This document shows positions 34,037 to 46,074 of a stretch of DNA of 64,000 nucleotides, in pieces (the stretch's first letter is position 1; each line of letters opens with the position of its first letter). Source of the stretch: Morchella semilibera (Eukaryota; Ascomycota; Pezizomycetes; Pezizales; Morchellaceae); assembly GCA_009192285.1 (NCBI GenBank), contig CM018604.1, positions 2,418,001 to 2,482,000 on the forward strand, given 5' to 3'. The notes under the pieces were generated by a model. The model searched no databases. It saw only the letters and a list, made by a program, of their open reading frames with translations, and had not been told where the DNA came from. Both the position numbers and the translations under genes were made by a program.

Positions 34037-37000
34037 CTATTTCCTCGCCTTTCTGGCACCGGACTTCTTGCTTTTCTTGGACTTCTTGATCTCGACAAAA
34101 GCCTCTTCCTCGACGTGTAGGTCAGCGTATTCGGGCTCGGCGACAGCATCGATCTCGGCAGTGACCTCGGCAGTGACCTCGGCGACCTCATCAACGAGCT
34201 CATGCTTGTGGGGGGGCTCTTCGAATGGGGCTTCGACGTGTTCGTGGACGATTTCTTCGATAGCTTCCTCAACAATGTGTTCCTCAACTGGGGCAGCGAT
34301 GTGTTCCTCGACAAAGTGCTCGAAAACGTGCTCCTGGGCAGCGTACTCGTCGACAAAATGCTCGACAACGTTCTCATCAGCAGAGTGTTTCTCGGTGTGT
34401 TCCGCCTCCTTCTCGATGTCAACACCGCCGATGACAGACTCGACCATTGCCTCCTCTGACTCGTAGGTCATTGAGAACTCCTTGTCTTCAGCAACGGCGT
34501 CGCCAAGCTTGATCTCCTCTTCAATCTCAACGCTATCGATTGGTGAGCTGATCTCCGTAACCTCTTCTGTCGGGATCACCTCTACAATGGCTTCTTCAGT
34601 CAAGACTTGTTCGGTGTTCAACATCTCCTCGGCTTCCGTAGATTCTACTTCTACGAATGGTTAGCTTAAGGTTTGAGCAGGATAGTATTATTGGGCTTAC
34701 CATGCACAACAGCTTCATCTTTGCGCTCCTCAATGACAATGGTATCTTCTTGTGAGGCCTCGACAACAACCTCGACAACCTCCTCAACAACCTCCGCAAC
34801 AACTTCTGCGACAACCTCCTCCGCAACAACCTCCGCAACCTCCTCCGCAACAACCTCCGCAACAACCTCCGCAACAACCTCCTCCTCAACAACTTCTGCG
34901 ACAACCTCCTCCTCAACAACTTCTGCGACAACCTCCTCCGCAACATCCTCTGCAACAACCTCCTCCGCAACAGCTTCTGCAACAACCTCCTCGACGGCAA
35001 CATCAGGGATAACCTCCTCGGCGGCAACCTCGACAACAGAACACTCAACTTCAGTCTCGGCAACTTCAATCGGGGCGGTTTCGTCCTCTGCTAAAACCTC
35101 AAGATCGGTAGCCTTTGCAGCCTCCACAGCCTCCACCTCCATCAAAGCTTCCTCGATTATCTTCTCGGCCTCCTGCTCTATCTGTGAAGGTTCTGAGATT
35201 TCAAACTCAGTAGCGTGAGCCTCTACGGCCTCAACAGTCTCCACAGCCCTGGCATCCTCTTCCACCACTTCCTCTGCCATGCGGGTCTCTTCCATCAGAG
35301 CCAACTGGTCCTTGAGAATCATAGAAATTGGCAACTGCATCTGATTAAGCTCCCATCTTCGGTGAAGCACGGGAAGGCAGTCGGTGTAGAGAGCAGTTCC
35401 CTTTGAGAAGACAAGGCCACTATCGAGTACGGCAAGCGGGCGGTGAAGGGTGGGGAGTGTGCCCTCGCGAGAGAATACAGGTAGGAGAGGTAGGATCATA
35501 GCGCGTCCCTGAGCAGCAGACTTGAGCTGGGAGGCGAGCATGACATTCTCAAAATACGGGCTCTGTCTACCATAGTTGTGGGGCTCCCAGGAGGTGCTGT
35601 CAGTGTCATCGGTACTCATTGACGCAGTGATTATCTCGCGCTCCATGCGTGCGTATCTCCAGGTTTCGACGGCGAACTTGACGATACGGGTGATTCCAGA
35701 AGTGATGACATCCATGTTCTTCTGGTCCGCGAAGGGTTTGACGTAGCCAGCGATTTCCTCAATAACGCTTGACGCGGCGACACCAGCATTCTTCTTAGCG
35801 TTGGAGGCGGTGTAACCCGCGAGGAGGGTGTAGTGGCGCCAGACAGCCTCCTTGCGTGTGGACTTTTCGCGGAGCTGGTTGGACATGGACTGGAAGAAGG
35901 TGTCGGCTTTGTCATAGCGCTTCCCAAGGGAGAAAAGGAATGGCTGGAAGATACGGTGGCAGAGGTACTTGGAGATGATGTGTTGTACATATGCCATGCG
36001 GATCAGACGAGAGGCATCACTGTTTCCAAGCATTGAGGGAAGCCCAGAAGGAAGCTCAGCAAGTACCTTGCTGGGAGGTGCGATGGGTAAGTTTGAAAAT
36101 TCTCCGGAGATATCGACAATATCTCTAGCAAGTTTTTGGAAGGCATCAATGCTAGTTGAGTGTTAGCCGAGGCTATTTCACAGATTATCACTCGCGATTA
36201 ATAATGCACTTACTAGAAACAATCTCCACGAGATCGAATTTCCGCACCTTCCTCCTCCTCAGCGACTCCCTTAAGTGTCTCGACTAGCTTTGTGTTGTCA
36301 TTCAAGAGACTGGCCTTAACACTTTCGAGCTGACCAATCATTTCCTTAAGCTTGGCCTTCTCACTTTCCCACTCGAGCCTTGCTTGTTCTTTCTCCGAAA
36401 TCAGAACCTCCTTGTCACCCTCGAGGGTTGCGGTCTTATCCTCAAGACTGGCAACAGTGCCTTCGAGCCCAGTCTTCTCGTCCTGAAGTGCAGCCTTCTC
36501 ATCGAGAAGTGTTGTCTTTTCGCCGAGAAGGGTTGACTTCTCATTGAGTAAGATAGCTTTCTCTCCTTCAAGACCTGCCTTATCAGCCTCAAGTTCGTGC
36601 TTGCAACACTCGAGCATCTGCTTGTCATCCTCAAGATTCTTAATGATCTCGTCCAATCTAGTCTTCTCGTCCTTGAAGTCGGAGATGATCTTCTCCTTCT
36701 CTTCGCTCCACTCCACCTTTGCAGCCTCGAAGGTGCTGATCATGGCAGTCTTTTCGCCCTCGAAATTCTCGTGAAGTTGGGCTTTCTGGGCAGCAAACTC
36801 CTCCTCAGCAGCCTTCTTTTGTGAAGCAAAGTCCTCCTCGATGGATTGTTTCTGTGACGCAAAGTCCTCGATGATCTTGGTTTTCTCGGACTCAAATTCG
36901 GACTCAATACGCCTCCTCTCTGCTGCAAAAGCGTCCTCCATATCGGTCTTTTCTGAGGCGAATGATTTTTGCATGTCCGTCTTCTCGGTAGCCCACGCCT

Positions 37001-38552
37001 CTTGCATTCCTGATTTCTCGACAGCAAAGGAGTCCTCCATGGTGGCCTTCTCAGTAGCAAATGCACTCTCCATAGTAGCCTTCTCAGTCTCAAATACCTC
37101 TTCCATGACCGCCTTCTCATTGGCAAACGCTTCCTCTATGCCAGTCTTCTCAGCGGAAAATGCGCCCTCCATCCCGAGCTTTTCAGTTGCAAAGTCCTCT
37201 TGCATTTCCTTCTTCTCCATGGCAAATGTCTCCTCGACGACCTTGATTTTAGCTGCATGATTCTCTTCCAATTCATTTACCATGGCTGTATGTAGCTCTT
37301 CAAGCTCCTTGATTTTTAAGTCATGGAGGGATTGGATCTCCTGGACCTTATCCGCGTGGGAGTCCTCAAGGTTCTTTGTCAGGTTTCCATGGTTCTCCTC
37401 TAGAGCTTTCTTCTCCGCTTCAAAGGTCTCTTCCATGGTCCTCTTCTCGGCATCGTGGCCTTCGACCATTGAGGTCTTCTCATTATCGTGAGCCGCAAGA
37501 GTCTCCTCCTTCCATTTCTGGAATTCCTCCTCGAGGGCCTCTCTTTCTTGGTTGACCTTCTGCTCGAATAGGACTCTCTCCTTGTCCTTACTCTCAATGG
37601 AAGCATTCAGCCGCTTGACTTCAGACTCTAAGTCGGTAATTTTGAGTTTCAGGCGGTTGATCTCGGCGGTGTTCATCTGAAGATTCTGCTCCATGTTCTC
37701 CTTGAGAGCCTCTAGTTGCCTTTCCTTTGCTTGTAGCTCCTCAATATCTTTGTCCTGGTCTGAGGTAATCTGGTAATAGCGTTGAAGCTCATCATTGACA
37801 GCGTTGTACCGATCGCACAGCTGTTGCAAACTGGGAATGGAGAGAGTAAGTGAGGATACGGCGCCTTGAGCTCTCTGAATGATACCATCAAGGTTGCTGT
37901 GGGGGTCCGAAGTGTTGAAACCACTCAGTGGTGGCGAGTGACGGCCACCGTAGATCGGGCCATCATCAATCCCATCATCAAACGAGTATAGGTCCTGGCG
38001 GGCGTGTCCCATTTCACTAGGTGCATGGCTTGAGTATCCCTGGCTACTTATCCGACGGACAAGTTCACTACCGCCACGGTATCCATGAGCAAATGAAGGT
38101 CTACGGGTCTGGGGCTGCTGAAGATGGGCTGAGTTTGGTGCTGTTGGAGGGTATTGACCACTATATCTATCGTCCTGACGCCTCTGGGGGTACTCTTGAG
38201 GGATCTGGATAGGCCTAGGGGGCTGGTAGTTTGAGACATGTGGAAGCTGCTGGTGGTGCTGGTAATATGAGGGATATGAGTTTGTGCTTGGGGGTGTGGT
38301 TTGATGAGGTGGGGTTGGTGGGTATTGTCCATGATGTGAGTACCGTGGAGAATATGGGCCTGTAGGTGATCTTGAACCGGACTTCATCATTCTGGCTGGT
38401 TCTGGGAGGGGTGCAAGGTTTTCTGAGGGAAGCGGAGAAGTAGGCGCATCAATTGGGGGTTCTGGGGCCCTCGGCATGCGTTCCCGGTGGTTGGTTGGTT
38501 CATCGATAGAGCCGGGTGGTGTGGGGATTGATACAACTGAAGCAGAAGCCAT
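34037..38552 (-). CDS. Large coiled-coil protein with 11-residue repeats, 1467 aa
   Basis: Three exons: 38552-36214, 36151-34701 and 34650-34037. The introns are 62 and 50 nt with GTAAG donors and CTAAC branch points; phases match and the sum is divisible by three. Residues 1-220 are Pro/Gln/Tyr-rich and disordered. A coiled coil starts near 225. Residues 358-610 are 23 gapless copies of an 11-residue unit (consensus EKxxMExxFAx), and 664-698 are five heptads of the EKxxLLx type. A folded, non-repetitive region (about 780-1010, with YVQHIISKYLCHRIFQPF) follows, then a Glu/Val-rich low-complexity segment (VVAEVV repeats) and a Lys-rich end (KKSKKSKKSGARKARK). It is probably a cytoskeletal, scaffold or cortical protein conserved in filamentous fungi. 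No family name is claimed. Confidence 0.88.
34750..35045 (-). repeat. In-frame GAG/GTT-type minisatellite (Glu/Val repeats)
   Basis: On the plus strand this reads as tandem CCTCCGCAACAA and CCTCGACAA variants. On the minus strand it encodes EEVVAEVV-type units inside the coiled-coil gene. All units are multiples of three, so length changes would keep the frame. Confidence 0.85.
36723..37481 (-). repeat. 23 tandem 33-bp units encoding hendecads
   Basis: The coding sequence for residues 358-610 of the coiled-coil protein repeats every 33 bases without insertion or deletion. The central copies (about units 9-17) are the most alike, and the edges are diverged. An 11-residue period implies a nearly straight, slightly right-handed (11/3) coiled coil. 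Confidence 0.85.
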
Positions 38553-41500
38553 ATTAAGGATTTCTAGTCAATCCCAGGGAATATCTGAGTTCAACTATGC
38601 ACAGTACTAATATGTATTCTGTGAGACTTATTGTCAGTTCATTTCTTGTCTTTGGGCTGTGGAAGGACATATATATTTTAAGGTAGAGGATATGAATCAA
38701 GTGATAGAGTATCTCAGAGTATCTGAGCAATTATCAACTTACAAGACAGCAACAAGCCAAAAGAATCGTAATCAAATGCCTTTACTTTGAATGAGTTGTT
38801 GTGATGGTGAAAGCTCTGTATCGTGGCAAACAGCTAAAACAGAGGGTCGTCAAAGTCAGTCTATATACTCACGAAAACAGCCCTATAATTGAGGCATTGC
38901 AATGAGAACAGATCTCAGGAGCGGGGAAGCTTAGGTGTGATGTGAAAAAAAAAGTAGAAGAAGCAATTGTTCTGCTAGAGATACGGACATACCGAACAGG
39001 CCAGGAGCTCCAAGCAGACAGACCTTTTTGCAAGGGCGGGGTGTGGGGTACCTGATTGCCTGAACATGCAATTAAAAAACAGTCAGTAAGGGATCAATCA
39101 ATGTTCCGACTTGAAAACTAATAATTTGAACTAGAGCCACAGAAGAGAAAAAAGAAAAGGAAATCTTATTACAAAATGCACCAGAAGAGCAATATACTGC
39201 GCCTTCAGATGGTGTGATGCGAAGGATGCCCTAGAAGATGGCCGCCGTGAGGATTTGGAGGGCGGTATGGAAATAGGGAGTCCGCGGGGGTTTATATGAA
39301 AATAACTCTATGAAAATATGGGAGAAATCTACAAATAATTCAAGGTGGATATATCAAACATTGGAAATGGAACGGGGTAAAGAGAAGAGGCAGATAGTGT
39401 GGTATGTTGGGGGGGGGGGGGGGGCGCCTTCAGATGATTATTCGTAGAGGTAAGAGGCAGATCTCTCGGTAGTACAATCTGTAGGATAGGATAGCTGCTT
39501 ATGCAGATATCGTGCTTGTGGGGGAGTTGCCAATGGTGGGCGGGTGAAAAATGTGTGTGAGTACTTTTTAACGTACATGTAGGTAGATATCTTAGCTTCC
39601 AACCTACATAGGTCTTCCGTCCCTACTGTATTTTTCTTTTTTTCCTTCCTCTTTTGCAAAGTGATTGGAGGAGATTGAAGATTATAAATACAAAATATCC
39701 CCAACGAAACAAATTGCTTCTAGGCAGATGAGATGCTCAAGGGAAAAAATATTTTAGGAGGATATTCTTTCGTGCGGTTGTATCGTTCGCTAGGATGATT
39801 CATGGTAAGAGCAAATGATGGAGAGTATGTACTTTACATATCATCGTTTACGATGAGAATTCCTAAAGAGAGAGGCTGGATGGCACAAAGCCGCTCGAGG
39901 CGCACGTAATGGCCGTCAGAAGCCGCATTGACAGGAGAGACGTGGCCGTCGCCGGCTCCTCGCTGCGTCCTGGACATTGCTATCAATGGTCGGGGTTCCT
40001 CGCTAATTAACATGAATTACCTAGCAAGTAGTCCGAGAGAGATTAGCGGAGGAATAAAAAAAAGAGCTGGTGGAATTACACGAGAAAAGAATGGTTATCT
40101 GCTGTGTTGTCAACTGACCCGCAGTTGCATGCAGTTGAGTACGAGGTTAGAACAGTGAGGTCCCAGAATAGCGAATTACTTACAGTTTGAGGTTTCCCAG
40201 AGTCTTGGCTATGGGGATCAACAAATAGATGAAACGCTCTGCCCTAGAGTGGAATAGATATACACACATAACGCCTACCTGCATCCACGCAAAAAAGACA
40301 AACCTCCAGAGCTAGGGGAAAATAGTAACGCCTCATAACGTTCATTCTGCTTACATCGAGTCGAGAAATCGCTGTGAACTGAATGGGCGGTATGGGCCAA
40401 TAGCTCCCCGTATTTACCTCTAGAGCGACCCATCACGAGAATTTTTTGACACACGAAAAAAAAATTACAGATATTTTTTCCCCGAAACACTTACCTACCA
40501 TGATTTTCTGTCGGATTTTTAAATCAAACTGATGCCAAGTTCGGGAACTGGACGTCATGTCACGGTGGAGATTCCCCGGATCCAAGCCAACAGCAGCAGG
40601 GGTGGATGTTGCTTTGCTGCCGCCTGAGCGAACAACGCATCACCAATAGCTTTGGGTCTCCTACCTCCTCCACAATACGTCAAGCCCTAGTATTTACTGC
40701 ACATCAATCTTAGGTACAGTGCTTAATTCCCGTCAAGAGATAGGTGACCTCGGCAGCTCACATTTTTTGCGGGGCGAGACATCCAATAACACCAATGGCG
40801 ATTGGTAAATACATCCATTCAACATCAAAATTACACTGTCGATACCTACGTTATCTGTCGATGAGAAACCCCAGTCTTCCACCATCTAAAACGATCTCTA
40901 TCAATGCTCATGTTGGAGCGACTGCTGATACCCGCAGCGAGATCCACGATATCGATGATGATTCTGACATTTGAGAGGACGAGACTCACTCGGTGAGATG
41001 AATACCGTTTTGCAGTCAAAAACCCAATCACTAACTATCACTCTATGCAGAGTGATGCAAGATTCCAAAAATGGACCTAAGCTTTACATCCTCAAGCTAT
41101 TTGGGGTTGTATGGCCTTGGAACTTAGCTTGTCTATTATGCACGAGGATTATTTTCCAATGTTTTTTTTTCGGGTAGGCAGGTGAGAGGGACAGAAAAAA
41201 AATGACAAAATATTACAGTAGATAGAGAGGGGCCGAAGTTACAATGTCGTACGAACCTGCTTCTCGTATGAAACTGGACTGCATTTTGCTGCTGGAGATA
41301 GGCACGAGCCTTCTCTACTGGAGTACCTGCAAAGGTAGCTAGAAACGCAGGGTTTAGCTGGTGTGCTCGCTCGTAGTGGCGTGGAATTAAACTGACCCAG
41401 AGAGGCAAATTCAACGTCGGTGGTTAAAACTCCTGCAGCTGCCCAACTTGGGGGAATTGCTGATGCATAAATCTGGAGCATACTAATTGAACACACACAA

Positions 41501-43974
41501 AAACAATTAAGAGAATTGAGAATTTAATTCCTTATCGCGTGTGGTGTTGTGATAGTTGCTGCTGCTCGAGTTTCTCCGACGCATGCTCATAGGCTTCTAG
41601 TAGCAAAGTGCATACATATGATGCCTGTTTATTATCCGGTACATGGATGAATGCCTTTCAGAAACAGTAGTCATTGTTTGTTTCTACACACAAGTCTTGC
41701 TCCGGTGTCTGTCTCGGCTGTTAGACCTAAAGTATGTAATTACAACATGTACATAGAGTAGAGTACCTACATATATCCAACGAATGCGGGCAACGAAAAT
41801 CAGTGCAGGGCGGTGATCAATTCTCGCGAGAGATGCGGCCCAATCACGAAGCCGCAACCGTTAATTAGTACAGGGCCGCCATGCGGGCCGCTGGCTTACC
41901 CTACCACACGCGGAAGAACGGTTGAAATGATAGGTATTTAATTACATTAGTTATCATTACCGGCGGGAATTTTGATACGGACTACATGAAGAAAATACAA
42001 TGTCATGCGGCTCCGACAACCTGAAATATCTGGCAATGTAGAGAGAAAACAATTAATTTTGGTAGTCTTCTCTTGCGAGCTGAAAATGCAAGTTGCTCAA
42101 TAGTATGATCTTCCGAACAAGGCCACTTACGAGAAAGCAGGAACGAAATTTTTTATGCGTTGATAATCCCGGCGGGCCCGGGCTGGTTGCCGATTCACAA
42201 ACGCCCGCTTTACAATCGGTCCTGGCTTTAAAAAAAAAAAAAAAAAAAGACCATAGTTGATAGCTGAGACTTATTATACCCCATTTTTCCATTAGGCTTG
42301 CGATTTGGACTTGGCTGGTGCTTTGAAGTCGCGAAACCCTTGTCTGTCGAACGAGTTTTCTCCCGATGTTTTTTGATTCTAGTTTTCCGGTCCAGCCTGA
42401 GTTGCATATAGTGATATTCTGTGGGGGTGTTCCTGTATCTGGACGACTTTACGTACGAACAAGACAGGGACAATATCTCGAAGCAAGCTTAAGCTAAGGG
42501 TAGTAAACAAGTTTCTGCAAAGCTATATGCAGGATAAAAAAGTAAACGGTAACAGTACCAGGAGTGGTCGATATTCTAGTGTCAAGTTCGTCCCGGTCAG
42601 CCCCCAGCTTGAAAAATTTCTGTAGCCTGAGCCTCTTTGAAAGCGGGATAGGTACCCGAAACATCTGAAGAATGCGTGCGCTATGAATCTAACGCGCAGC
42701 ACCCAAAAATTTTCTGTAATTCGCCAAAAAACTAATACCCGGATGCCCAGTAGTTACTCCTCATGAATCCCCCCACCAAGAGCGATACGTCTTGCATCCC
42801 TATTGACACATATCAACCATGAATTTCAGATAGCTTTTCTTGTTTCCTTTTGAACATAGGACATGCTTTCATGTTTATTGGCTATATTTTGCGCGAGTGT
42901 TGTTTTTGTACTCATCTGGATATCTATACTGTTGTCAGCTATTCTCATCTCAGCAGTCAGCCCCCAACCAGTCGGAAAGCACAGTCGATCACTCGCAATA
43001 CAACACCACTAAGACTTGCATTACAAAGATGCCGTTAGCTAACGCCGGAGCCCACAAACTCATTCAGGGAGCTTAGTAGTTATCATTGGGATTATTACCG
43101 ATCGGATAGCTTGCCGGTGTTATCACGCGTTTAATAGTCTAGCGACTTGCGAAAGCATTCAGAATGTAGGTACTTTACTCGCCAGGTAACCCTTATCTTT
43201 AGGCTTCGGGCTGTAGCTTACAGTCGAACATACATGATACTTTCGCACACCCGAGACAAGGAAAGGTTCCAGCTTTCACTTCATAAATACCACATGAAGT
43301 GCCCGCCGTTAAAAAGTAACAGTAGCAATTGATAAGGATATGCAGCCTGTGAACCCTGATGATCATCAATTATGAAAAATATGCGAGTGTAGGGTTGGGC
43401 CCAATGGGATTAGTAGCCCTAAATCAGTATCGCGACCACACGCAATGCCTGTTGCAGGGTGCATGCTGCGCATCATATACCATCACTCGCTAGAAATTGT
43501 TTTTAGAAATGTGCAGATGACATGTGCAGAACGAGGACCAAGACCCACAAGACCCAGAGTGGGGGGAATCCACAAACATCACCCCTTGATTTGTGATAAT
43601 CAACTGAAACAACCCCTTCTTCACCTGGTTCTCGGGAATAAATTTACGAATTACTCATTTCTTATTGCATGAAGAAGCTATGTGCTATAGCCTATAGAAG
43701 GCCGGGAGGTTTTCGGTAAAATGCCCAAAGATCTAAAGAGATTTTATCCAGAATAATCCTCCTCCTGGCTCGTATGTCGTGCTTAGTTTCGTAGTTTGCG
43801 AGCTTTCGTCCTGACGAACCGTCCCCATACATCCCTCGGTATCTGCAACGAGAAATAACCGGAAGCGGTAGATTAAGGCCTTAGATCAGTAAACAAGTCG
43901 GTGAATTCTGTCGATAATTCCTTTTCGCCACACTTTAACTAAGGAATGCGGAGATAAAACCAAAGTACCACAAA
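38553..43974. other. Gene-free region, about 5.4 kb
   Basis: The right flank of 38552 is the promoter and leader of the coiled-coil gene. No other gene is supported; frames near 40744-40974 and 41136-41496 are short and unlike known proteins. A poly-G run lies at about 39410-39424 and a poly-A run at about 42231-42249. ACATGTA palindromes are sparse (near 39570 and 41740). Confidence 0.6.
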
Positions 43975-44865
43975 TTACACAGGCGCGCCCTTTAGATGGC
44001 TCCAAATCATTCTTAACCTCTCGGTCGCAGCTCCAGTGCTGCTTCCTTGCTTTTGCTTTCCCTTTCTATCGGCCATAATTTCTTCCCTGGCTTTCCGTAC
44101 CACCCCCAAAGCATTCCCCCAAACCTCTTCAGTATACACATCCAAAGAAGAGAGAAACTCGACAGGATCATCACAAGCTGCGAATTGAAGGATTGTTGGG
44201 TTTGTTATGTCCACCCCCTGAAGCTCCAGGTCTGGGGAGTATATTGCTGAAGTTAGAGGTTGTGAGAGGAGGAAAACGACGTCTTGGCCATCTAATTCTG
44301 GTTCTGGGGTATATTTGCTATAGCCATCTACACCGGAGTTTAAAGAGGTCTCTTGGGCTTTGTGAAGCTGTGGGAGGGGCTGTCTTTCGAAAGAGGTGAA
44401 TTCATTCTCTATAGAATAAAATTGATGAGGTTGCCGACTTCGAAAGTCACCCGTCCCGTTTGTAGCACTGGTTGATGTAGAGGTAGAAACTAGCGATGGC
44501 GTTTTATCGGTAGAAAGACCCCCAGGCGGGGAATAGGTACCGGGGGAACGATACTCTTGATTGCCCGATTTTGTGGAGGCAGAAAGAGATGAGGAGGCAA
44601 GCGAGTCAGTAATCGAAGAGGCAGAGGAAGGGCTGGTGATAGAAGAAAGAAGATTGCATGTTGAAGCTGATATATTTGATAATATGCCACCAGCTGGGGG
44701 GTCTGCTATGGGCGTCGATTCCGGTATAGAGTTATTTCTCCCCCTTGTTTGAGTGTCCTGGCCATGAGTTTTCTCCGAGAACATTGGGGGTGTAGCTGAG
44801 GTACTGAATCTCTGTTGTAAGTACTCGGCTGTAACTATGGTGTCTGTGGGGGAGTAGGATTTCAT
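43975..44865 (-). CDS. Ser/Thr-rich protein of unknown function, 296 aa
   Basis: A single uninterrupted frame runs from ATG at 44865 to TAA at 43975. The N-terminal two thirds are Ser/Thr/Pro-rich and disordered (several runs such as STSTSTS). The C-terminal third looks folded and conserved in style: LLSQPLTSAIYSPDLEL (about 205-221), DPVEFLSSLDVYTEEVWG (about 240-257), then a basic helix KAREEIMADRKGKQKQ and RLRMIWSHLKG at the end. There is no signal peptide, membrane segment or known catalytic motif. The pattern resembles small uncharacterised ascomycete proteins with a YTDEVWG-like box, from memory and not confirmed. It lies head-to-head with the PP2A subunit gene (about 1.2 kb between starts). 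Confidence 0.75.
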   Translation of the reverse strand: MKSYSPTDTIVTAEYLQQRFSTSATPPMFSEKTHGQDTQTRGRNNSIPESTPIADPPAGGILSNISASTCNLLSSITSPSSASSITDSLASSSLSASTKSGNQEYRSPGTYSPPGGLSTDKTPSLVSTSTSTSATNGTGDFRSRQPHQFYSIENEFTSFERQPLPQLHKAQETSLNSGVDGYSKYTPEPELDGQDVVFLLSQPLTSAIYSPDLELQGVDITNPTILQFAACDDPVEFLSSLDVYTEEVWGNALGVVRKAREEIMADRKGKQKQGSSTGAATERLRMIWSHLKGAPV

Positions 44866-46074
44866 CTTCCAAGATGGCTGTTAGTACTTACTTGTAGCCT
44901 CGAAATCAGTAGATGCACATGCAAATGTCGATGCATATCTGGGAAATTTTGTTTTGAAGAACCGAGGATACGGGAGAGCTATCTCCATCGGAAGAAGCCT
45001 TCCCGAAATCGGAACACCAGGGGAAGCGGAAGCATCATGAGATTACCGAAGTCAGGGTACATACATGTATGTACTTTGGCGAACCTTTGTTTCCCAGGAC
45101 CATATATTTGCCAGGGACTAGACAATGCAATATGGAAAAGAAATAACCGCAGCGATGATTCGAATACAAAATTTATATACTCTACGTGAAGCACCGCATT
45201 TAGGTAAGCACCGTTAGACACTTTCTTCGTTACAGGGTTTGTTCTTGGGTGACTAAGCGCGCCCCACTCTCCACATCAGAAACCCAACCGAACCAATTGT
45301 TTCCCCACCAAGACACCCTCAGTACGGCGTTGTCATTGACGTCGTCGTCGTTGTCACCACTACCTCAGCAGCTGCTGCGCTGTCACAAAGTAAGAGCAAA
45401 CCTCTGTAACGGCGGGTATTATCATCACTCCACCCCTCATAAGCAAGGTGAATATAGTTCAATTAGTTCTTGTCAAGTACCTATCAAGCGAACCCCCCCC
45501 CCCCCCCACCTTCTTAGTGCTTCGAGCCCTCCTCCATCCATAGGCACTGCCACCGTCACTGCCACTACATATCACCTCCGCCTCCGCTTCCACCTTCTTC
45601 CTCTCATCACCAGCTACCCGATCCCACCCTTCCATCTTTCCCCACAGATTACCACCCTTCCAAAAAGGCCTAGAGCCCCCCCCCCCCGTTAATCGTCGCC
45701 GCTTGTTCTTATCTTTTATTCTCTGTGCTATTTTCCGCCCTTACGCTCTGCTGCACTTACACTTAGAACTCAACAAACCCCTCTCCCTTTGCTTCCCACC
45801 CACCCCATCCACCCATCCATCCAAGTGAACTTAACGACGCTCCACGGAATCTATTTCAACAACGACTAACGTCGGATATCATTCCGCACCAGCCAGACGG
45901 AACTCTACAACGCCTCCGCTAGAACAAGCAATCCAGCCCCGCCATTACTTGGGAATCACCAATCCTCCCACTCAACCTATCCTTCCTCACCCCTCACCCC
46001 CCCCCCCCCCCCTTTCTCCCCCACCATACCTCCCCACACCCTCCTATATCCCTCTTCTCCAACCTGCAGTCATC
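44866..46074. promoter_or_regulatory. Shared divergent upstream region, about 1.2 kb
   Basis: Lies between the divergent starts of the Ser/Thr-rich gene and the PP2A B-subunit gene. From about 45480 to 46070 the plus strand is strongly pyrimidine-rich (C runs of 10-15 bases near 45489, 45677 and 45998, plus many CTCC and ATCC units), typical of the promoter/5' leader of a well-expressed fungal gene. One ACATGTA palindrome occurs near 45060. Confidence 0.5.

Noticed and set aside
34673-35218. Plus-strand Ser/Thr-rich and Gln/Pro-rich frames
   Set aside because: They are antisense shadows of the Glu/Val minisatellite in the coiled-coil gene.
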